Below, in pieces: positions 52,012 through 62,517 of a stretch of 64,000 nt of DNA. The notes beneath the pieces were generated by a model. The model did not search any database, was not told the origin of the DNA, and saw only the letters and a list, made by a program, of their open reading frames with translations. Positions within the stretch are counted from its first letter, which is position 1. Every line of letters starts with the position of its first letter. Source of the stretch: Proteiniphilum sp. UBA5267. Its GTDB lineage: Bacteria > Bacteroidota > Bacteroidia > Bacteroidales > Dysgonomonadaceae. The position numbers were made by a program, and so were the translations under genes. The stretch is taken from contig DHTF01000083.1 in NCBI GenBank assembly GCA_002411515.1, forward strand, positions 28,426 to 92,425, written 5' to 3'.

Positions 52012-55000
52012 TTACCCCAGATTTGCGAGGAGGAACTTTCTGATCTCTTCCGGCTTCATATTTTTCCGTCGGGCATAGTCGATCATTTGCGCTTCATCAA
52101 TTTCACCGATCGAAAAATACTTCGACTCTGGATGCGCAAAGAAGAGGCCACTGACCGATGCGTTGGGATACATCACGCCGTTCTCGGTAAGGGATATACC
52201 TATTTCTTCGGTCGCGAGAAGCTTGTGCAGCAGAAAGTTGGTAGTTTGGTCGGGAATGGAGGGGTAACCTACTGCCGGACGTATACCCTGGTACTTCACC
52301 GCAAACAATTCCGCCACAGAGAGCCGCTCGTCGGCAGCATAGCCCCAATAGTCGCGTCGCACCCTCTCGTGCACCCATTCGGTAGCCGTTTCTGCCAGTC
52401 GGTCGAGCAACGATTTCATCAGCAGCGAGGAATAATCGTCGCCTACTTCCTCAAACCTACGCATTTCTACATCAGCCCCATCACCAGCAGTTACGGCAAA
52501 AGCACCTATGTAATCCTTTTTCCCGGATTCACGAGAAGAAATAAAGTCACTCAGACAGAAATATTCGTTGCTGTCAGTTTTCTTCTGCTGTCGCAGGAAG
52601 GGAAATGGCGTTTCCCCGATGACAATGGTGTCATTTTCACTATATGCTTCATAGATTCCAAAGACCGCCTTCACGTAATCTACATGCTCATCTGCGAAGC
52701 GCTGCAACATATCCTCTGCGTCGCGGTAAAGCTTGGCTGCTTCTTCCGCTTTCTCCTGTTCCTCGTCGCGATAAGATGCTTTCCATTTTTCATAGGCTGC
52801 AGTATCATTTCGATCAATGCGGGTGATGGTATGAAATTTGGCCGACAGGTTCCAGGCAGGGAAAAAGAATTTCCAGTCGATATAAGGTATCAACGCATCA
52901 ACTCCTATCTTCTCCAGTTTCACCCGGCCCATGGTTTGCGGACGTACCGGCTCATAGCTGTTTTCCGCCCGGAAAGGGTTTCTGCGGGCTTCCTCCAGTG
53001 GAACCAGTTCAGTTACTTTCGTGGCATGTCCTTCCCGCAGAAGGGCATATTCGCTGCGCACCTTCTGCACATAAGCATCCTTGTTGTCTGCGCTCATCAG
53101 ATTGGCCACGGCCGAAGGACTTTGCGAGGCATCCTTTACATATACCACGGCACCCCGGTTATAGCGATGCTCGATCTTCAATGCCGTATGCAGCTTGGAG
53201 GTCGTTGCACCGCCAATCAGCAGGGGCATGCTAAAGCCAGCTTTCTCCATCTCTTCGGCCACGATCGCCATTTCTTCGAGAGAGGGTGTTATGAGTCCGC
53301 TAAGACCCACGATGTCAGGCTTTTCCCTGATCACCGTGTCAATGATCCTTTCGGGGGGAACCATCACACCCAGGTCGATGATCTCATAGTTGTTGCAGGC
53401 CAGCACGATGGATACAATATTCTTTCCGATGTCATGTACATCTCCTTTCACGGTAGCGAGCACAATCTTGCCTGCTTTCTGTGAACCGCCCGATGAAGTT
53501 TTCTCCGCTTCGATGGTAGGTTGAAGAATGGCCACCGCCTTCTTCATGGTACGTGCCGCCTTCACCACCTGCGGCAGGAACATCTTCCCCGATCCGAAGA
53601 GGTCACCCACTCTGTTCATTCCCTCCATCAAGGGCTTATCGATGATATCCACAGCACGCGGATATACCTGCAGTGCCTCTTCAAGATCCTCTTCCAAGTA
53701 GTCGCCTATTCCTTTCACCAATGCGTAACTCAGTCGCTCATCGAGCGAAAGGGTACGCCATTCCTGTGTTCTGGCCTGTTCAGCTTCGGGAGTTTTCTCA
53801 TTCTTTATTTTCTCGGCATAGGCCATCAGCCGTTCTGTTGCATCCTCACGTCTGTTCAGCACGGCATCTTCCACCAGTTCCTTCACATCTTCAGGAATAT
53901 CTTCATAGATAACCGACTGAGCAGGATTTACAATTCCCATATCCATACCTGCCTGAATGGCATGATAGAGGAAGACTGAGTGCATCATCTCCCGGATGGA
54001 GTCGTTGCCACGGAAGGAGAAGGAGAGGTTGCTCACCCCACCACTCACTTTGACATGTGGAAGGTTCTCCTTGATCCAGCGGACCGCTTTTATATAATCG
54101 ACCCCGTAATTTTTGTGTTCATCAATCCCTGTGGCAATGGCCAGCACATTGGGGTCGAAGATGATGTCTTTTGCGTCGAAACCATTTTCCGTGAGTAGCT
54201 TGTAGGCTCTCCCGCAGATCTCGATGCGGCGTTCAAAGGTATCTGCCTGTCCTGTTTCATCAAAGGCCATCACCACCACTGCAGCGCCAAAGTGCTGTGC
54301 CAGGAGGGCTTGGTGCAGAAATTCCGCTTCTCCGTTTTTCAGGGAGATGGAGTTGACAATCGACTTCCCTTGTACACATTTCAATCCCGCCTCCAGAACC
54401 TCCCACTTCGAGGAGTCAATCATGATGGGAACACGGGAAACATCGGGATCGGAAGCCAGCAGATTCAGGAAGCTGGTCATCTCCACCGTTCCTTCCAGCA
54501 GGCCATCATCCATGTTGATGTCAAGTGCCTGTGCACCATCTTCCACCTGCTTGCGGGCAATTTCCAGTGCCTCTTCATATTTTTTCTCCTGTATCAAACG
54601 AAGGAACCTGCGTGAGCCCGCTACATTGCAACGTTCACCGATATTCAGAAAATTTATTTGTGGTGATACTTCCAGTAACTCCAATCCCGAAAGCTGCATG
54701 TACGCAGGAGGAATAGATCTACGGTGAGGAGCGCGGTCCTTTACCAAAAGCGCATATTCGGCAATGTGAGCAGGTGTAGTGCCACAACATCCCCCTATAA
54801 TGTTTACCAACCCCTCGTCGATAAACTCCTTGATCTGTGCAGCCATCTTTTCCGGTGTCTCATCGTACTCACCCAGTTGGTTGGGCAACCCGGCATTGGG
54901 ATAGGCACTGATAAAGAAGGGTGCTATTTTACCAAGTTCCTTTACATAAGGTTTCAGATCTGCAGCTCCAAATGAACAATTTAAGCCTATCGCCAAAGGG

Positions 55001-55701
55001 TGGGCATGGCTCACAGAAGCAACAAAAGCAGCCAGTGTTTGTCCCGACAGCGTTCTTCCAGCCCTGTCGGAAAGTGTGACGGAGAGAATAATCGGAAGGG
55101 TTTTCCCTGTCTGTGCAGCAACCTCTTGTGCTGCAAAAATTGCAGCCTTGGCATTGAGTGTGTCAAAAATCGTCTCTATCAGCAACACATCCACTCCACC
55201 TTCGGTCAATGCCAGTATCTGTTCTTTGTAGGCGTTCACGAAATCGTCGAACGTGGCAGCACGGAACATTGGGTCTTCCACCCGCGGGCTCATCGAGGCA
55301 GTTTTGTTTGTCGGTCCGATAGAACCAGCAACAAAGCGCGGTTTGTGTGGAGTGAGCCGTGTAAACTCATCAGCAGCCTCGCGAGCCAGCTTTGCTGCGG
55401 CCACATTGATCTCAGCTGCCAGGTGACTCATGCCGTAATCCTGCATGGAGATGCGGGTGGCATTGAAGGTGTTGGTTTCGATGATGTCGGATCCAGCCTC
55501 AAGATATTCCCTGTGTATCTGCGCAATTACATCGGGGCGTGTGAGTGAAAGCAAGTCGTTGTTTCCTTTCAGCAAGGTTTTGGATTCCTTGAATCGCTCA
55601 CCCCGGAAATCGGCTTCGGTGAGTTTATAACGCTGTATCATTGTTCCCATCGCTCCATCGAGTATCAGGACGCGATCGGTTAAAATCTCTTCTAACTTCA
55701 T
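52012..55701 (-). CDS. metH: Cobalamin-dependent methionine synthase
   Basis: Methylates homocysteine from methyltetrahydrofolate through B12. It has 1229 residues with all four modules. The homocysteine domain has the zinc cysteines in IGLNCSFGA and [12 protein letters not shown]. The pterin domain has [17 protein letters not shown]. The B12 domain has [14 protein letters not shown], with the DxHxxG His that binds cobalt, and [13 protein letters not shown]. The C-terminal domain is the AdoMet-dependent reactivation domain ([14 protein letters not shown]). No cobalamin riboswitch is evident in the 60 bases upstream. Confidence 0.97.
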   Translation of the reverse strand: MKLEEILTDRVLILDGAMGTMIQRYKLTEADFRGERFKESKTLLKGNNDLLSLTRPDVIAQIHREYLEAGSDIIETNTFNATRISMQDYGMSHLAAEINVAAAKLAREAADEFTRLTPHKPRFVAGSIGPTNKTASMSPRVEDPMFRAATFDDFVNAYKEQILALTEGGVDVLLIETIFDTLNAKAAIFAAQEVAAQTGKTLPIILSVTLSDRAGRTLSGQTLAAFVASVSHAHPLAIGLNCSFGAADLKPYVKELGKIAPFFISAYPNAGLPNQLGEYDETPEKMAAQIKEFIDEGLVNIIGGCCGTTPAHIAEYALLVKDRAPHRRSIPPAYMQLSGLELLEVSPQINFLNIGERCNVAGSRRFLRLIQEKKYEEALEIARKQVEDGAQALDINMDDGLLEGTVEMTSFLNLLASDPDVSRVPIMIDSSKWEVLEAGLKCVQGKSIVNSISLKNGEAEFLHQALLAQHFGAAVVVMAFDETGQADTFERRIEICGRAYKLLTENGFDAKDIIFDPNVLAIATGIDEHKNYGVDYIKAVRWIKENLPHVKVSGGVSNLSFSFRGNDSIREMMHSVFLYHAIQAGMDMGIVNPAQSVIYEDIPEDVKELVEDAVLNRREDATERLMAYAEKIKNEKTPEAEQARTQEWRTLSLDERLSYALVKGIGDYLEEDLEEALQVYPRAVDIIDKPLMEGMNRVGDLFGSGKMFLPQVVKAARTMKKAVAILQPTIEAEKTSSGGSQKAGKIVLATVKGDVHDIGKNIVSIVLACNNYEIIDLGVMVPPERIIDTVIREKPDIVGLSGLITPSLEEMAIVAEEMEKAGFSMPLLIGGATTSKLHTALKIEHRYNRGAVVYVKDASQSPSAVANLMSADNKDAYVQKVRSEYALLREGHATKVTELVPLEEARRNPFRAENSYEPVRPQTMGRVKLEKIGVDALIPYIDWKFFFPAWNLSAKFHTITRIDRNDTAAYEKWKASYRDEEQEKAEEAAKLYRDAEDMLQRFADEHVDYVKAVFGIYEAYSENDTIVIGETPFPFLRQQKKTDSNEYFCLSDFISSRESGKKDYIGAFAVTAGDGADVEMRRFEEVGDDYSSLLMKSLLDRLAETATEWVHERVRRDYWGYAADERLSVAELFAVKYQGIRPAVGYPSIPDQTTNFLLHKLLATEEIGISLTENGVMYPNASVSGLFFAHPESKYFSIGEIDEAQMIDYARRKNMKPEEIRKFLLANLG

Positions 55702-55761
55702 TTTGATAGTTCTCTCAATTTATTATTTCACTCAAAAATAAGCAATAAAATTGATCTTCAG

Positions 55762-56703
55762 CTATAATCCGTTTTTTAAGCTTAGACCGCCAAATTTCAA
55801 TCGCAACACAAACCTCCTCATCCAGACCACTATCCAGGCCATCACGAAGCGTACGCCCAGTATCCACCATATGGAGACACCCAGGGCCACAAACAAAAGG
55901 TTATCTTCTAACACCGAGTGAGACACAGCCAGGTGATAATTCAACAAACTGGCATCACTCTTGGTCACTTTACCCTCTTTCATCTGATCCATCATCAGGG
56001 CACCGCCATAAGCCAGCCCCACGATGTAACCGATAAGCCACAGAAAGGCAGTGCTCACTGGCAATCCAAAAAAATGGAGGAGTGGTTCAACCGCCTTGCT
56101 CAGTCTGGGGATCAGGCGATAGGCCTCAAGCAGGTTATATAACAAATTCAACGTAAAAACGATCGCAGCAATCAGCAAGGCGATATTGAGCGAGCTTTTG
56201 AGCCACAACAGCAACACATCGCCCACAGAGGTCATGGCCACCACGTTGGTCTGCGCAAAAAGTGGCATACCCATTTCCTGCGGTAGAATCAAGTTCAGCA
56301 CAATGCCAGTGACGATGCTAGTCGCAATGCGCAGCGTCGTCATTGCCCGGAATGAAGTACCCGTTTTGGCCTGAATGGCGCTTTCCACCGGCAGGTTGTG
56401 AGATATCTGGCACATCAGAGCCAGAATAGTTAACTCACGAAGAGTGATGGGCATGGAGGTGATAATGGCCAACGGGGCATAGAGCGGCAGAAAGATGCTG
56501 GTGATAAATATGATGGACGTGCTTCCCGGCAATCCCATAAACACAAAGACAGGATCCAGAAAATCTGCCAGGTATGCCAACATACCGTAATAATCGAGGA
56601 ACCGCACCAGCAAGGAGATGGGAAGAATAATTTTCAGCAACCACAATGAGGTGTGAAGCGATTTCCTGAGTGCACGAAGTACAATATCATTCCAAAATTG
56701 CAT
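55762..56703 (-). CDS. Nucleoside recognition (Gate) domain membrane protein
   Basis: Integral membrane protein of 313 residues with about eight helices (for example SLWLLKIILPISLLVRFLDY, STSIIFITSIFLPLYAPLAI, FLWLIGYIVGLAYGGALMM). The Gate-type pattern with paired helices repeats twice (GLPGSTSIIF and GLPVSTAFLW), which fits the nucleoside recognition family. The ATG at 56703 is used; the TTG two codons upstream is less likely. It lies between smpB and metH on the same strand. Family members are linked to transport or sporulation membranes; the substrate here is unknown. Confidence 0.85.
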   Translation of the reverse strand: MQFWNDIVLRALRKSLHTSLWLLKIILPISLLVRFLDYYGMLAYLADFLDPVFVFMGLPGSTSIIFITSIFLPLYAPLAIITSMPITLRELTILALMCQISHNLPVESAIQAKTGTSFRAMTTLRIATSIVTGIVLNLILPQEMGMPLFAQTNVVAMTSVGDVLLLWLKSSLNIALLIAAIVFTLNLLYNLLEAYRLIPRLSKAVEPLLHFFGLPVSTAFLWLIGYIVGLAYGGALMMDQMKEGKVTKSDASLLNYHLAVSHSVLEDNLLFVALGVSIWWILGVRFVMAWIVVWMRRFVLRLKFGGLSLKNGL

Positions 56704-56747
56704 AGGCAACTTATTGGGATTTTATAAACCTAAAACATCTATCAAAA

Positions 56748-57200
56748 CTACTTCTTAAACATACGGTCCATATCCCGTTTGTCTTCTTTTTCTTTTAGGG
56801 AATGACGTTTGTCATATTCTTTTTTCCCTTTTGCGACAGCGACCACAACCTTGGCAAGTCCTTTTTCGTTGATAAACATCCGCACCGGGATGATGGTGAA
56901 GCCAGTTTCCCGTGTCAGTCGCAGGATCTTGTGCAGTTCTTTCCTGTTGAGCAGCAGTTTGCGGTCACGACGGGCATTGTGGTTGTTGTAGGTACCGTAG
57001 AAATACTCGGCAATGTGCATGTTACGTACCCACAACTCACCTCTTTCAAAAAAACAATAGGTATCCACCAGGCTTGCCTTTCCCAAGCGGAGCGATTTAA
57101 TCTCTGTACCTGTGAGGACAATGCCCGCTGTATAGATATCCAGCAGTTCGTAGTCGAACGTGGCACGTTTGTTCTTTATGTTGATGGCCGTTTGTTGCAT
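56748..57200 (-). CDS. smpB: SsrA-binding protein SmpB
   Basis: Brings tmRNA to stalled ribosomes in trans-translation. It has 150 residues, the usual size: [39 protein letters not shown], and a basic tail [20 protein letters not shown] that folds in the A site. Its start overlaps the stop of the Yip1-like gene by one base, which implies coupling. The tmRNA gene itself is not in the window. Confidence 0.97.
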   Translation of the reverse strand: MQQTAINIKNKRATFDYELLDIYTAGIVLTGTEIKSLRLGKASLVDTYCFFERGELWVRNMHIAEYFYGTYNNHNARRDRKLLLNRKELHKILRLTRETGFTIIPVRMFINEKGLAKVVVAVAKGKKEYDKRHSLKEKEDKRDMDRMFKK

Positions 57201-57754
57201 TATTTAATTAAAAAAGAAAAAATCCCCTTTATCAGGGTAGGCACCAATATAATCAGCGCCGAAGTGAAAACAGTGAAATTCATCCGTTTTGAGGCCGGCA
57301 CCTTTAAATAAAAGATTGCACCAGTCTGCACAAGATAAAAAGTGTAGAGCGCGAGCAACCAGAGGATAAAGAAATCTGAGAAGAACGGAATAACCACATA
57401 CAAAACATAGACAACCACCGAAGCATATCCTGTAAACAACTGAAAACGATTCAGAGGCTCATTCAGACCGAAGTGGGATGCAGTTTCATGTAACAGGTAG
57501 GAAACAATATAAAATCCACCGTATACAGACACGACACTGATGATGCTATTCTTGAGGGCTCCCTCCAGTCCTCCGTCATGTGGAGAGAACCACAAACCAC
57601 CCACGAAGGCAGCCAGGGCTATGAGACCGATAAACGGATGAAGAAAACGGTTGATAAAGCCGTTCAGGCTTGTATCCTCCTTGTGAATATCCTTCCATGC
57701 GGACGGGGAAGCAACTATCAATTGCGTGATTGTTACAAAGAAATCTCTCCACAT
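57200..57754 (-). CDS. Yip1 domain membrane protein
   Basis: Protein of 184 residues with about five membrane helices ([98 protein letters not shown]), the pattern of the Yip1 family. The ATG at 57754 gives [13 protein letters not shown]; a longer frame to 57829 would place the promoter box inside the gene. It is coupled to smpB. Function unknown. Confidence 0.82.
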   Translation of the reverse strand: MWRDFFVTITQLIVASPSAWKDIHKEDTSLNGFINRFLHPFIGLIALAAFVGGLWFSPHDGGLEGALKNSIISVVSVYGGFYIVSYLLHETASHFGLNEPLNRFQLFTGYASVVVYVLYVVIPFFSDFFILWLLALYTFYLVQTGAIFYLKVPASKRMNFTVFTSALIILVPTLIKGIFSFLIK

Positions 57755-57774
57755 TACCTTTTTATTTTGAATTG

Positions 57775-57782
57775 CAAAGGTA
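57775..57782 (-). promoter_or_regulatory. Candidate -7 box for the Yip1-smpB genes
   Basis: CAAAGGTA reads TACCTTTG on the minus strand, 20 bases before the start codon at 57754. It supports the shorter Yip1 start. Confidence 0.5.
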
Positions 57783-57819
57783 ATCAATTCCATGTAAATA
57801 AGTGATGAGCGGAAAAGAA

Positions 57820-57853
57820 ATAGCGACACTCTTCGATGGAAGAGTATCGCTAT
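57820..57853 (-). terminator. Hairpin terminator of the sigma factor operon
   Basis: Two seven-base-pair stem parts (ATAGCGA with TCGCTAT, ACTCTTC with GAAGAGT) with one mismatch and the loop GATG lie 23 bases after the lipoprotein stop. On the minus strand a T-rich run (TTTCTTTT) follows. Confidence 0.75.
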
Positions 57854-57876
57854 CAGGATGTTTTTTTGTGTCGAGA

Positions 57877-58623
57877 TTAGTTTCCTTTTACCTTCATCCG
57901 GTATACCTGTGAATCTATCCTCTGGTCCTGTCCTTTCATGTAGTACTGAAAGGTAATCTTCAAATCCTTGGTGGTCGTGGCGCTGGTCCCTTCATACGTG
58001 GCACGCAGTTGCGACATATCGAGCGCAATGATGTCTGTTTTTGTGGTTGTGGAGGCTCCTGCGTCCGGCACACCGCTGATTGTAAGATCGATGACGATGG
58101 TAATATCGTTTTCCGATGCTTCTTCGTCCTCCACATTATAGAAATTTACGCTGGCAGTTTGCCCTTTCTTGATTTCGCAAGCATACTGAAAAAGCCAATG
58201 GTCACCCAGGTATACTTTATCTTCAGCGTAGACGGGTGAGTCAACGCCCACAAATTTCAGCGGTGTTTCAACCTGAGGGGGCTGCTGGTTCATCCGCAAT
58301 GGAACCCTGCTAATTTGTATCGGATCACCTACAATGGTCACATTATCTGCTTGCAGGCTATTTTCAATGGTTGTGTATCCATATTCTTCTGTCCAACTGT
58401 AGCGTAAAAATTGGAATGAACCGGGCGTCATCAACTGCATGCCGGCGGAGGTAATCAGTCTTCCTGATATAGTTCTGCCATAAATACGTCCTGAGGTGTT
58501 GTCCATAGCCAAGTAAACCACATAATTCTCGTCGTAATTCCGGCTTCCCCCTTCCAGGCAGGAAGTCAATAAAAGAGTCAGGCCTATTATTCCTAATAGT
58601 AAGAGCGTTGTTTTCTTTTTCAT
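57877..58623 (-). CDS. Hypothetical lipoprotein in the sigma factor operon
   Basis: Protein of 248 residues with a lipoprotein signal peptide ending in LLLTSC (Cys near residue 22). The mature part has beta-rich segments and two regions with acidic runs (VEDEEASENDITIVIDLTI). It has some feel of NigD-like Bacteroidota lipoproteins, but I cannot assign it. It is 11 bases after the membrane-anchored barrel gene and is the last gene before the terminator, so it is probably part of the same envelope response. Confidence 0.7.
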   Translation of the reverse strand: MKKKTTLLLLGIIGLTLLLTSCLEGGSRNYDENYVVYLAMDNTSGRIYGRTISGRLITSAGMQLMTPGSFQFLRYSWTEEYGYTTIENSLQADNVTIVGDPIQISRVPLRMNQQPPQVETPLKFVGVDSPVYAEDKVYLGDHWLFQYACEIKKGQTASVNFYNVEDEEASENDITIVIDLTISGVPDAGASTTTKTDIIALDMSQLRATYEGTSATTTKDLKITFQYYMKGQDQRIDSQVYRMKVKGN

Positions 58624-58634
58624 TTTTTTTGTGA

Positions 58635-59921
58635 TTATTTAAATTCATATCTAAGTCCCACACTCAGATCCATCACGATCTTGCTGTCGGAATAGATGGT
58701 TTTGTATATGTTGTTTGCATCGAAGTAATAGGCACCTCCTATCTTTCCATACAATTTTAAATTCTGATAAACCGGATAAGATATTCCTAAGCCGGCATTG
58801 ACCGATATCTGCGGGTTACGCTGTGAGATTTTGGTAATCTCTTCCTCTTCGGATGTGACATTTAATTCGAGTGATCTGCCCTCCCCCGTTCTCCGGTACT
58901 CACCATACACATCTTTTTCCAGCATTCCTCCCACTGAAGCATATATACCCAACTTCCTCAATGAAAACAGGTTGTAATTCACGTTCAGGGGTACACCCAC
59001 GTAATGCAGGTGCTGTGTTTCCTGTACCTGGAAATTGGTGCTTGAGTTTCTTGCTTTCGAAGAGAGGTAGGTATACAGGAGTCCGGTCTCCACAGAGAGG
59101 CCTTCGAAGAGCGATTTCGACACCGTGATACCAAAAGAAACAGGCTGGTCGTGTTCCATTTCTGCAATGTTGTCGGCCGCTTTGTTATTGGAAAGCATCA
59201 TCTTGGGATCGGTTATCGGGGGATTATTCTCCTCTACCTGGGCAGTACGGAGTGTCATGGGAGAATTTACGGTTTGCTGAAAGGGAGTCAGGCCCCCGCG
59301 ACTGTTCAGTGCCAGCACAATCTGTCCCTCGTTTCGTTTAGCCTGTTCTTCCCTGTTTTTCAGTCCTGTGGACTTACCACCAACTGATAAAAAAGTTTCC
59401 TCAGCCACCCCGTCCGTTGCAGAAAGTGATGGTTGCTGTGGTATCTGTTTTACGATCGATGAAAGATCATTTGCAGTCACGTTTCTCTCCGCCTTCACCT
59501 GCATGATGCGTCCGTGTTGCAGTAGCTTTTCAATCCGTTTCGATTTAGCGGAAGTGGTGAGGCGTGATGCCTGCAGGGAGGCAGTGGCGGGAGCTGCCGG
59601 TGTGGCGTCTCCAGCGTCCTCCACTACATGGGCCTGTAGCCTGCTGTGTTGAGATTCTGTGTGATCGGCAGACGGTGTTGTTTCCTGAACCAGAGACATG
59701 GTATTCTCGGCTGTGGGCCAGAGAAAAAGAAGTCCGCCCACGAGCAGGATCACAGCGGCCGCAGCGGAAGCCGCAAACCAGCGGCGGCGGGCAACCATGC
59801 GGGCTGCGCGGGCAGTTTTCAGCGACCGTTCTATCCGATCCCACCCATCGGGTGGTACCGGTACCTTGAAGTCACTGAATTTCGACTGTAATTCTCTTCT
59901 TATCTCGTTATCTATGTTCAT
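58635..59921 (-). CDS. Anti-sigma-like membrane-anchored protein with C-terminal beta-barrel domain
   Basis: Protein of 428 residues. Residues 1-45 are a short charged cytosolic part (ELQSKFSDFKVPVPPDGWDR), followed by one helix near 48-68 (WFAASAAAAVILLVGGLLFL) and a Ser/Thr/Ala-rich linker. From about residue 255 strand-like segments follow (FGITVSKSLFEGLSVETGLL, YVGVPLNVNYNLFSLRK, IYASVGGMLEKDVY, ISVNAGLGISYPVYQNLKLY) as in outer membrane barrels. Its frame overlaps the sigma gene by 14 bases. The start is thus tied to a sigma factor, which suggests an anti-sigma role for the N-terminus; that is inference. One protein spanning both membranes would be unusual. Confidence 0.78.
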   Translation of the reverse strand: MNIDNEIRRELQSKFSDFKVPVPPDGWDRIERSLKTARAARMVARRRWFAASAAAAVILLVGGLLFLWPTAENTMSLVQETTPSADHTESQHSRLQAHVVEDAGDATPAAPATASLQASRLTTSAKSKRIEKLLQHGRIMQVKAERNVTANDLSSIVKQIPQQPSLSATDGVAEETFLSVGGKSTGLKNREEQAKRNEGQIVLALNSRGGLTPFQQTVNSPMTLRTAQVEENNPPITDPKMMLSNNKAADNIAEMEHDQPVSFGITVSKSLFEGLSVETGLLYTYLSSKARNSSTNFQVQETQHLHYVGVPLNVNYNLFSLRKLGIYASVGGMLEKDVYGEYRRTGEGRSLELNVTSEEEEITKISQRNPQISVNAGLGISYPVYQNLKLYGKIGGAYYFDANNIYKTIYSDSKIVMDLSVGLRYEFK

Positions 59922-60483
59922 TGTATCTACCGTTGTTAAGCTGAAGGATGGCCCCGATTTTGTTCTTTAAAATTGTCTTTGCCCTGAAGAACTGAGAACG
60001 CGACGCTGCCTCTTTGATACCCAGTCTCTGTGCAATTTCCTTGTGCGACATTTCCTCGAAGATGAACAGGTTAAATACTGTCCGATATCCTGGAGGTAAT
60101 TCCCTGATCATTTCCAGCAGCTTCTCGCGTGAGATATCCTCTATGTCGAGTATATCATCGGCATCCTCGTTGGTTTGATTGTCCATCATGTAGCCATACT
60201 CTTCCAGAAAACGATTTTTCTGTTTCTCCTTGCGGAAATTCTCAAGCGCCAGATTGACAAAAATACGTCTCAACCACCCTTCAAAAGAACCCTTTCCCTC
60301 ATAAGAGGCAATTTGCGTAAAAACGCGGATGAATCCGTCGTGCAGCAGATCATGGGCTGCTGCTTCTTCCCTGCAATAGCGTAAACAGACTGTCATCATC
60401 ACAGGTGCATACCGCTCATATAATGCCTTTTGGGCATTACCGTCCTGTTTCTTACACGCTATTATCAGTTGCGAATCATCCAT
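59908..60483 (-). CDS. ECF-type RNA polymerase sigma factor
   Basis: Alternative sigma factor of 191 residues. Region 2 is YERYAPVMMTVCLRYCREEA, AAHDLLHDGFIRVFTQIASY and FEGWLRRIFVNLALENFRK; region 4 is LPPGYRTVFNLFIFEEMSHK and EIAQRLGIKEAASRSQFFRA. The size and lack of regions 1 and 3 place it in the ECF group. It is the first gene of a three-gene operon with the anchored barrel protein and a lipoprotein, so it probably responds to an envelope signal. No TAnnTTTG box is seen upstream; it may read its own promoter. Confidence 0.93.
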   Translation of the reverse strand: MDDSQLIIACKKQDGNAQKALYERYAPVMMTVCLRYCREEAAAHDLLHDGFIRVFTQIASYEGKGSFEGWLRRIFVNLALENFRKEKQKNRFLEEYGYMMDNQTNEDADDILDIEDISREKLLEMIRELPPGYRTVFNLFIFEEMSHKEIAQRLGIKEAASRSQFFRAKTILKNKIGAILQLNNGRYNEHR

Positions 60484-60675
60484 TCTTATCGCAGTTCAAA
60501 TGATAGACGAAAAAAAAGTAAAAACGCTGCATGGAATCAACCGTTTTTACCCATATTTTATCGTTTTTTAAGCAATGGGAAGGTACTAACGACCTGCAAA
60601 TGCATTTCTAACTTCAAATATACGATTCGCATGAAAATAAACCAAGTGAAAATAATTAAGAATATGTAAATTTAT

Positions 60676-60707
60676 CTTGCTGTATAACTGTTTTTTATTT
60701 AATTTTG
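60676..60707 (+). promoter_or_regulatory. Candidate promoter of sppA
   Basis: TAATTTTG (60700-60707) matches TAnnTTTG; CTTG at 60676-60679, 20 bases upstream, resembles the -33 TTTG. The sppA ATG is 29 bases downstream. Confidence 0.55.
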
Positions 60708-60736
60708 TCCTATTAATCTACTAAAGTTTTGTCTGT

Positions 60737-62512
60737 ATGAAAGATTTCATAAAAATCATGCTCGCCTCCGCTGTGGGGTTTCTCATTGCACAAGTTGTTC
60801 TCTCCCTGATTGCCATGCTTTTCTTTTTAGGTATGATGGGGTCCGTTCTTAGTTCTGTGTCATCCGACAAATTCATATTACAAGAGAACACTGTTTTAAA
60901 CCTGCGTTTAGATGGCCCCATTGTAGAGCGGACTCCGGAGGAGGACCCGTTTACCTCGATGCTTGCGGCCGACTATCCCTCAGAAACGGGACTCAACGAC
61001 ATTGTGAGTGCTATCCGGAAAGCTAAAAATGAAGACAAAATAAAAGGAATTTACCTGGATTCCCGCACGCTGTCGGCCTCGATGGCTACACTGGCCGAAA
61101 TCCGTCAGGAGCTGCTCAGCTTCAAAGAAAGTGGTAAGTTTATTGTCTCCTATGCCGACACTTATTCGCAGAGCGGCTACTACCTTGCTTCCACAGCCGA
61201 TAAAGTGGCCATAAATCCCCAAGGCATGCTTGATTTGCACGGGTTCGCTTCCATACCCATCTTTTTCAAAGATGCTCTTGACAAATTGGGCATCGAGATG
61301 CAGATCTTCAAGGTAGGAACCTACAAGTCGGCCGTTGAGCCCTTCACCCAAAATGAGATGAGCGAGGCAAACAGGATGCAGGTAGCCTCTTACCTGAACG
61401 ATTCCTGGAGCTTTTTCCGGCAAGACCTGGCAGATTCACGATCTCTTTCGGTGGCTGCCATCGATTCACTTTCCAACACGCTACCCATTTTGCAATCCAC
61501 CGAGTCATTGCTTTCAGCAAATCTGGTCGATACGCTCCTCTATGAAACAGAGATGAAAGCGTACCTGCGCAGCCTGCTTGATCTCGAGGAAGACGACAAA
61601 ATCCCCTCCGCCACGGTGGCTGAGATGAAGTCGGTCACTTCCAAAATGGTGAAGAAAACCGGCAACACCGTTGCCATCCTCTATGCCAGCGGCAACATCG
61701 CATCGGGTAATGGTTCATCGGATATACAGGACAAGTATATGGTGAACGAGATTGAGAAGCTGAGAAAAGATGATGATGTGAAGGCTGTAGTCTTTCGAAT
61801 CAACTCCGGTGGTGGCAGCGCTTACGCATCTGAACAAATATGGAAGGCCATCACAGACCTGAAACAGGAAAAGCCGGTGGTCGTGTCGATGGGCGACCTG
61901 GCTGCTTCGGGAGGTTATTACATTGCCTGCAATGCCGACAAGATTGTCGCACAGCCCACCACACTCACCGGTTCGATCGGCATTTTCGGGGCTATCCCCA
62001 ACGTGGGAGGTACTGCTAAAAAAATTGGTGTCTATACAGACGAGGTAAAAACGCATGAATTTTCCGATTTTGGAAACATCACCCGTTCATTTACCGAAAG
62101 AGAAAAAGAGATGATGCAAGCCTACATCGAAAAGGGATACGATCTCTTCCTCACTCGCTGTGCCGAAGGGCGCAACATGCCAAAAGACTCCATGGCGCTT
62201 TATGCCGAAGGACGCGTGTGGACAGGGAACCAGGCTAAAGAGATTGGACTGGTTGATGAGTTGGGTGGCATTGAGAAAGCCATTGAAATTGCCGCAGAGA
62301 TGGCCAATCTGGGTAAAAGTTACGTCATCTTTGAATATCCCAAGATGCGTTCCCGCATCGATGAGCTGTTGAAGCCAGCCCAGGAAGAACTAGCAGCACG
62401 TACCTTAAAGGGATATCTGGGAGAAAGTTATGAGTTGTTCATGATCTTAAAAGATTTGAAAGAACAGGATTATGTTCAGGCGAGGATTCCTTTCGACCTG
62501 AATATACGATAA
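60737..62512 (+). CDS. sppA: Signal peptide peptidase SppA (67K type)
   Basis: Membrane-bound serine protease that degrades cleaved signal peptides. It has 591 residues with two tandem domains. An N-terminal helix (LIAQVVLSLIAMLFFLGMM) anchors it. The catalytic Lys is in VGTYKSAVEPF of the first domain and the catalytic Ser in GDLAASGGYYIACN of the second, as in the E. coli enzyme; LTGSIGIFGAI follows. It is on the plus strand, diverging from the sigma operon, and lpxK starts 5 bases after its stop. Confidence 0.95.
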   Translation: MKDFIKIMLASAVGFLIAQVVLSLIAMLFFLGMMGSVLSSVSSDKFILQENTVLNLRLDGPIVERTPEEDPFTSMLAADYPSETGLNDIVSAIRKAKNEDKIKGIYLDSRTLSASMATLAEIRQELLSFKESGKFIVSYADTYSQSGYYLASTADKVAINPQGMLDLHGFASIPIFFKDALDKLGIEMQIFKVGTYKSAVEPFTQNEMSEANRMQVASYLNDSWSFFRQDLADSRSLSVAAIDSLSNTLPILQSTESLLSANLVDTLLYETEMKAYLRSLLDLEEDDKIPSATVAEMKSVTSKMVKKTGNTVAILYASGNIASGNGSSDIQDKYMVNEIEKLRKDDDVKAVVFRINSGGGSAYASEQIWKAITDLKQEKPVVVSMGDLAASGGYYIACNADKIVAQPTTLTGSIGIFGAIPNVGGTAKKIGVYTDEVKTHEFSDFGNITRSFTEREKEMMQAYIEKGYDLFLTRCAEGRNMPKDSMALYAEGRVWTGNQAKEIGLVDELGGIEKAIEIAAEMANLGKSYVIFEYPKMRSRIDELLKPAQEELAARTLKGYLGESYELFMILKDLKEQDYVQARIPFDLNIR

Positions 62513-62517
62513 AAGAA

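Noticed and set aside
51952-53484. Open frame of 510 codons opposite metH
   Set aside because: It overlaps the strongly conserved end of metH and encodes no known domain; the length follows from metH codon use.
55702-55761. Cobalamin riboswitch before metH
   Set aside because: The gap is only 60 bases, too short for the riboswitch, and no B12-box sequence is seen.
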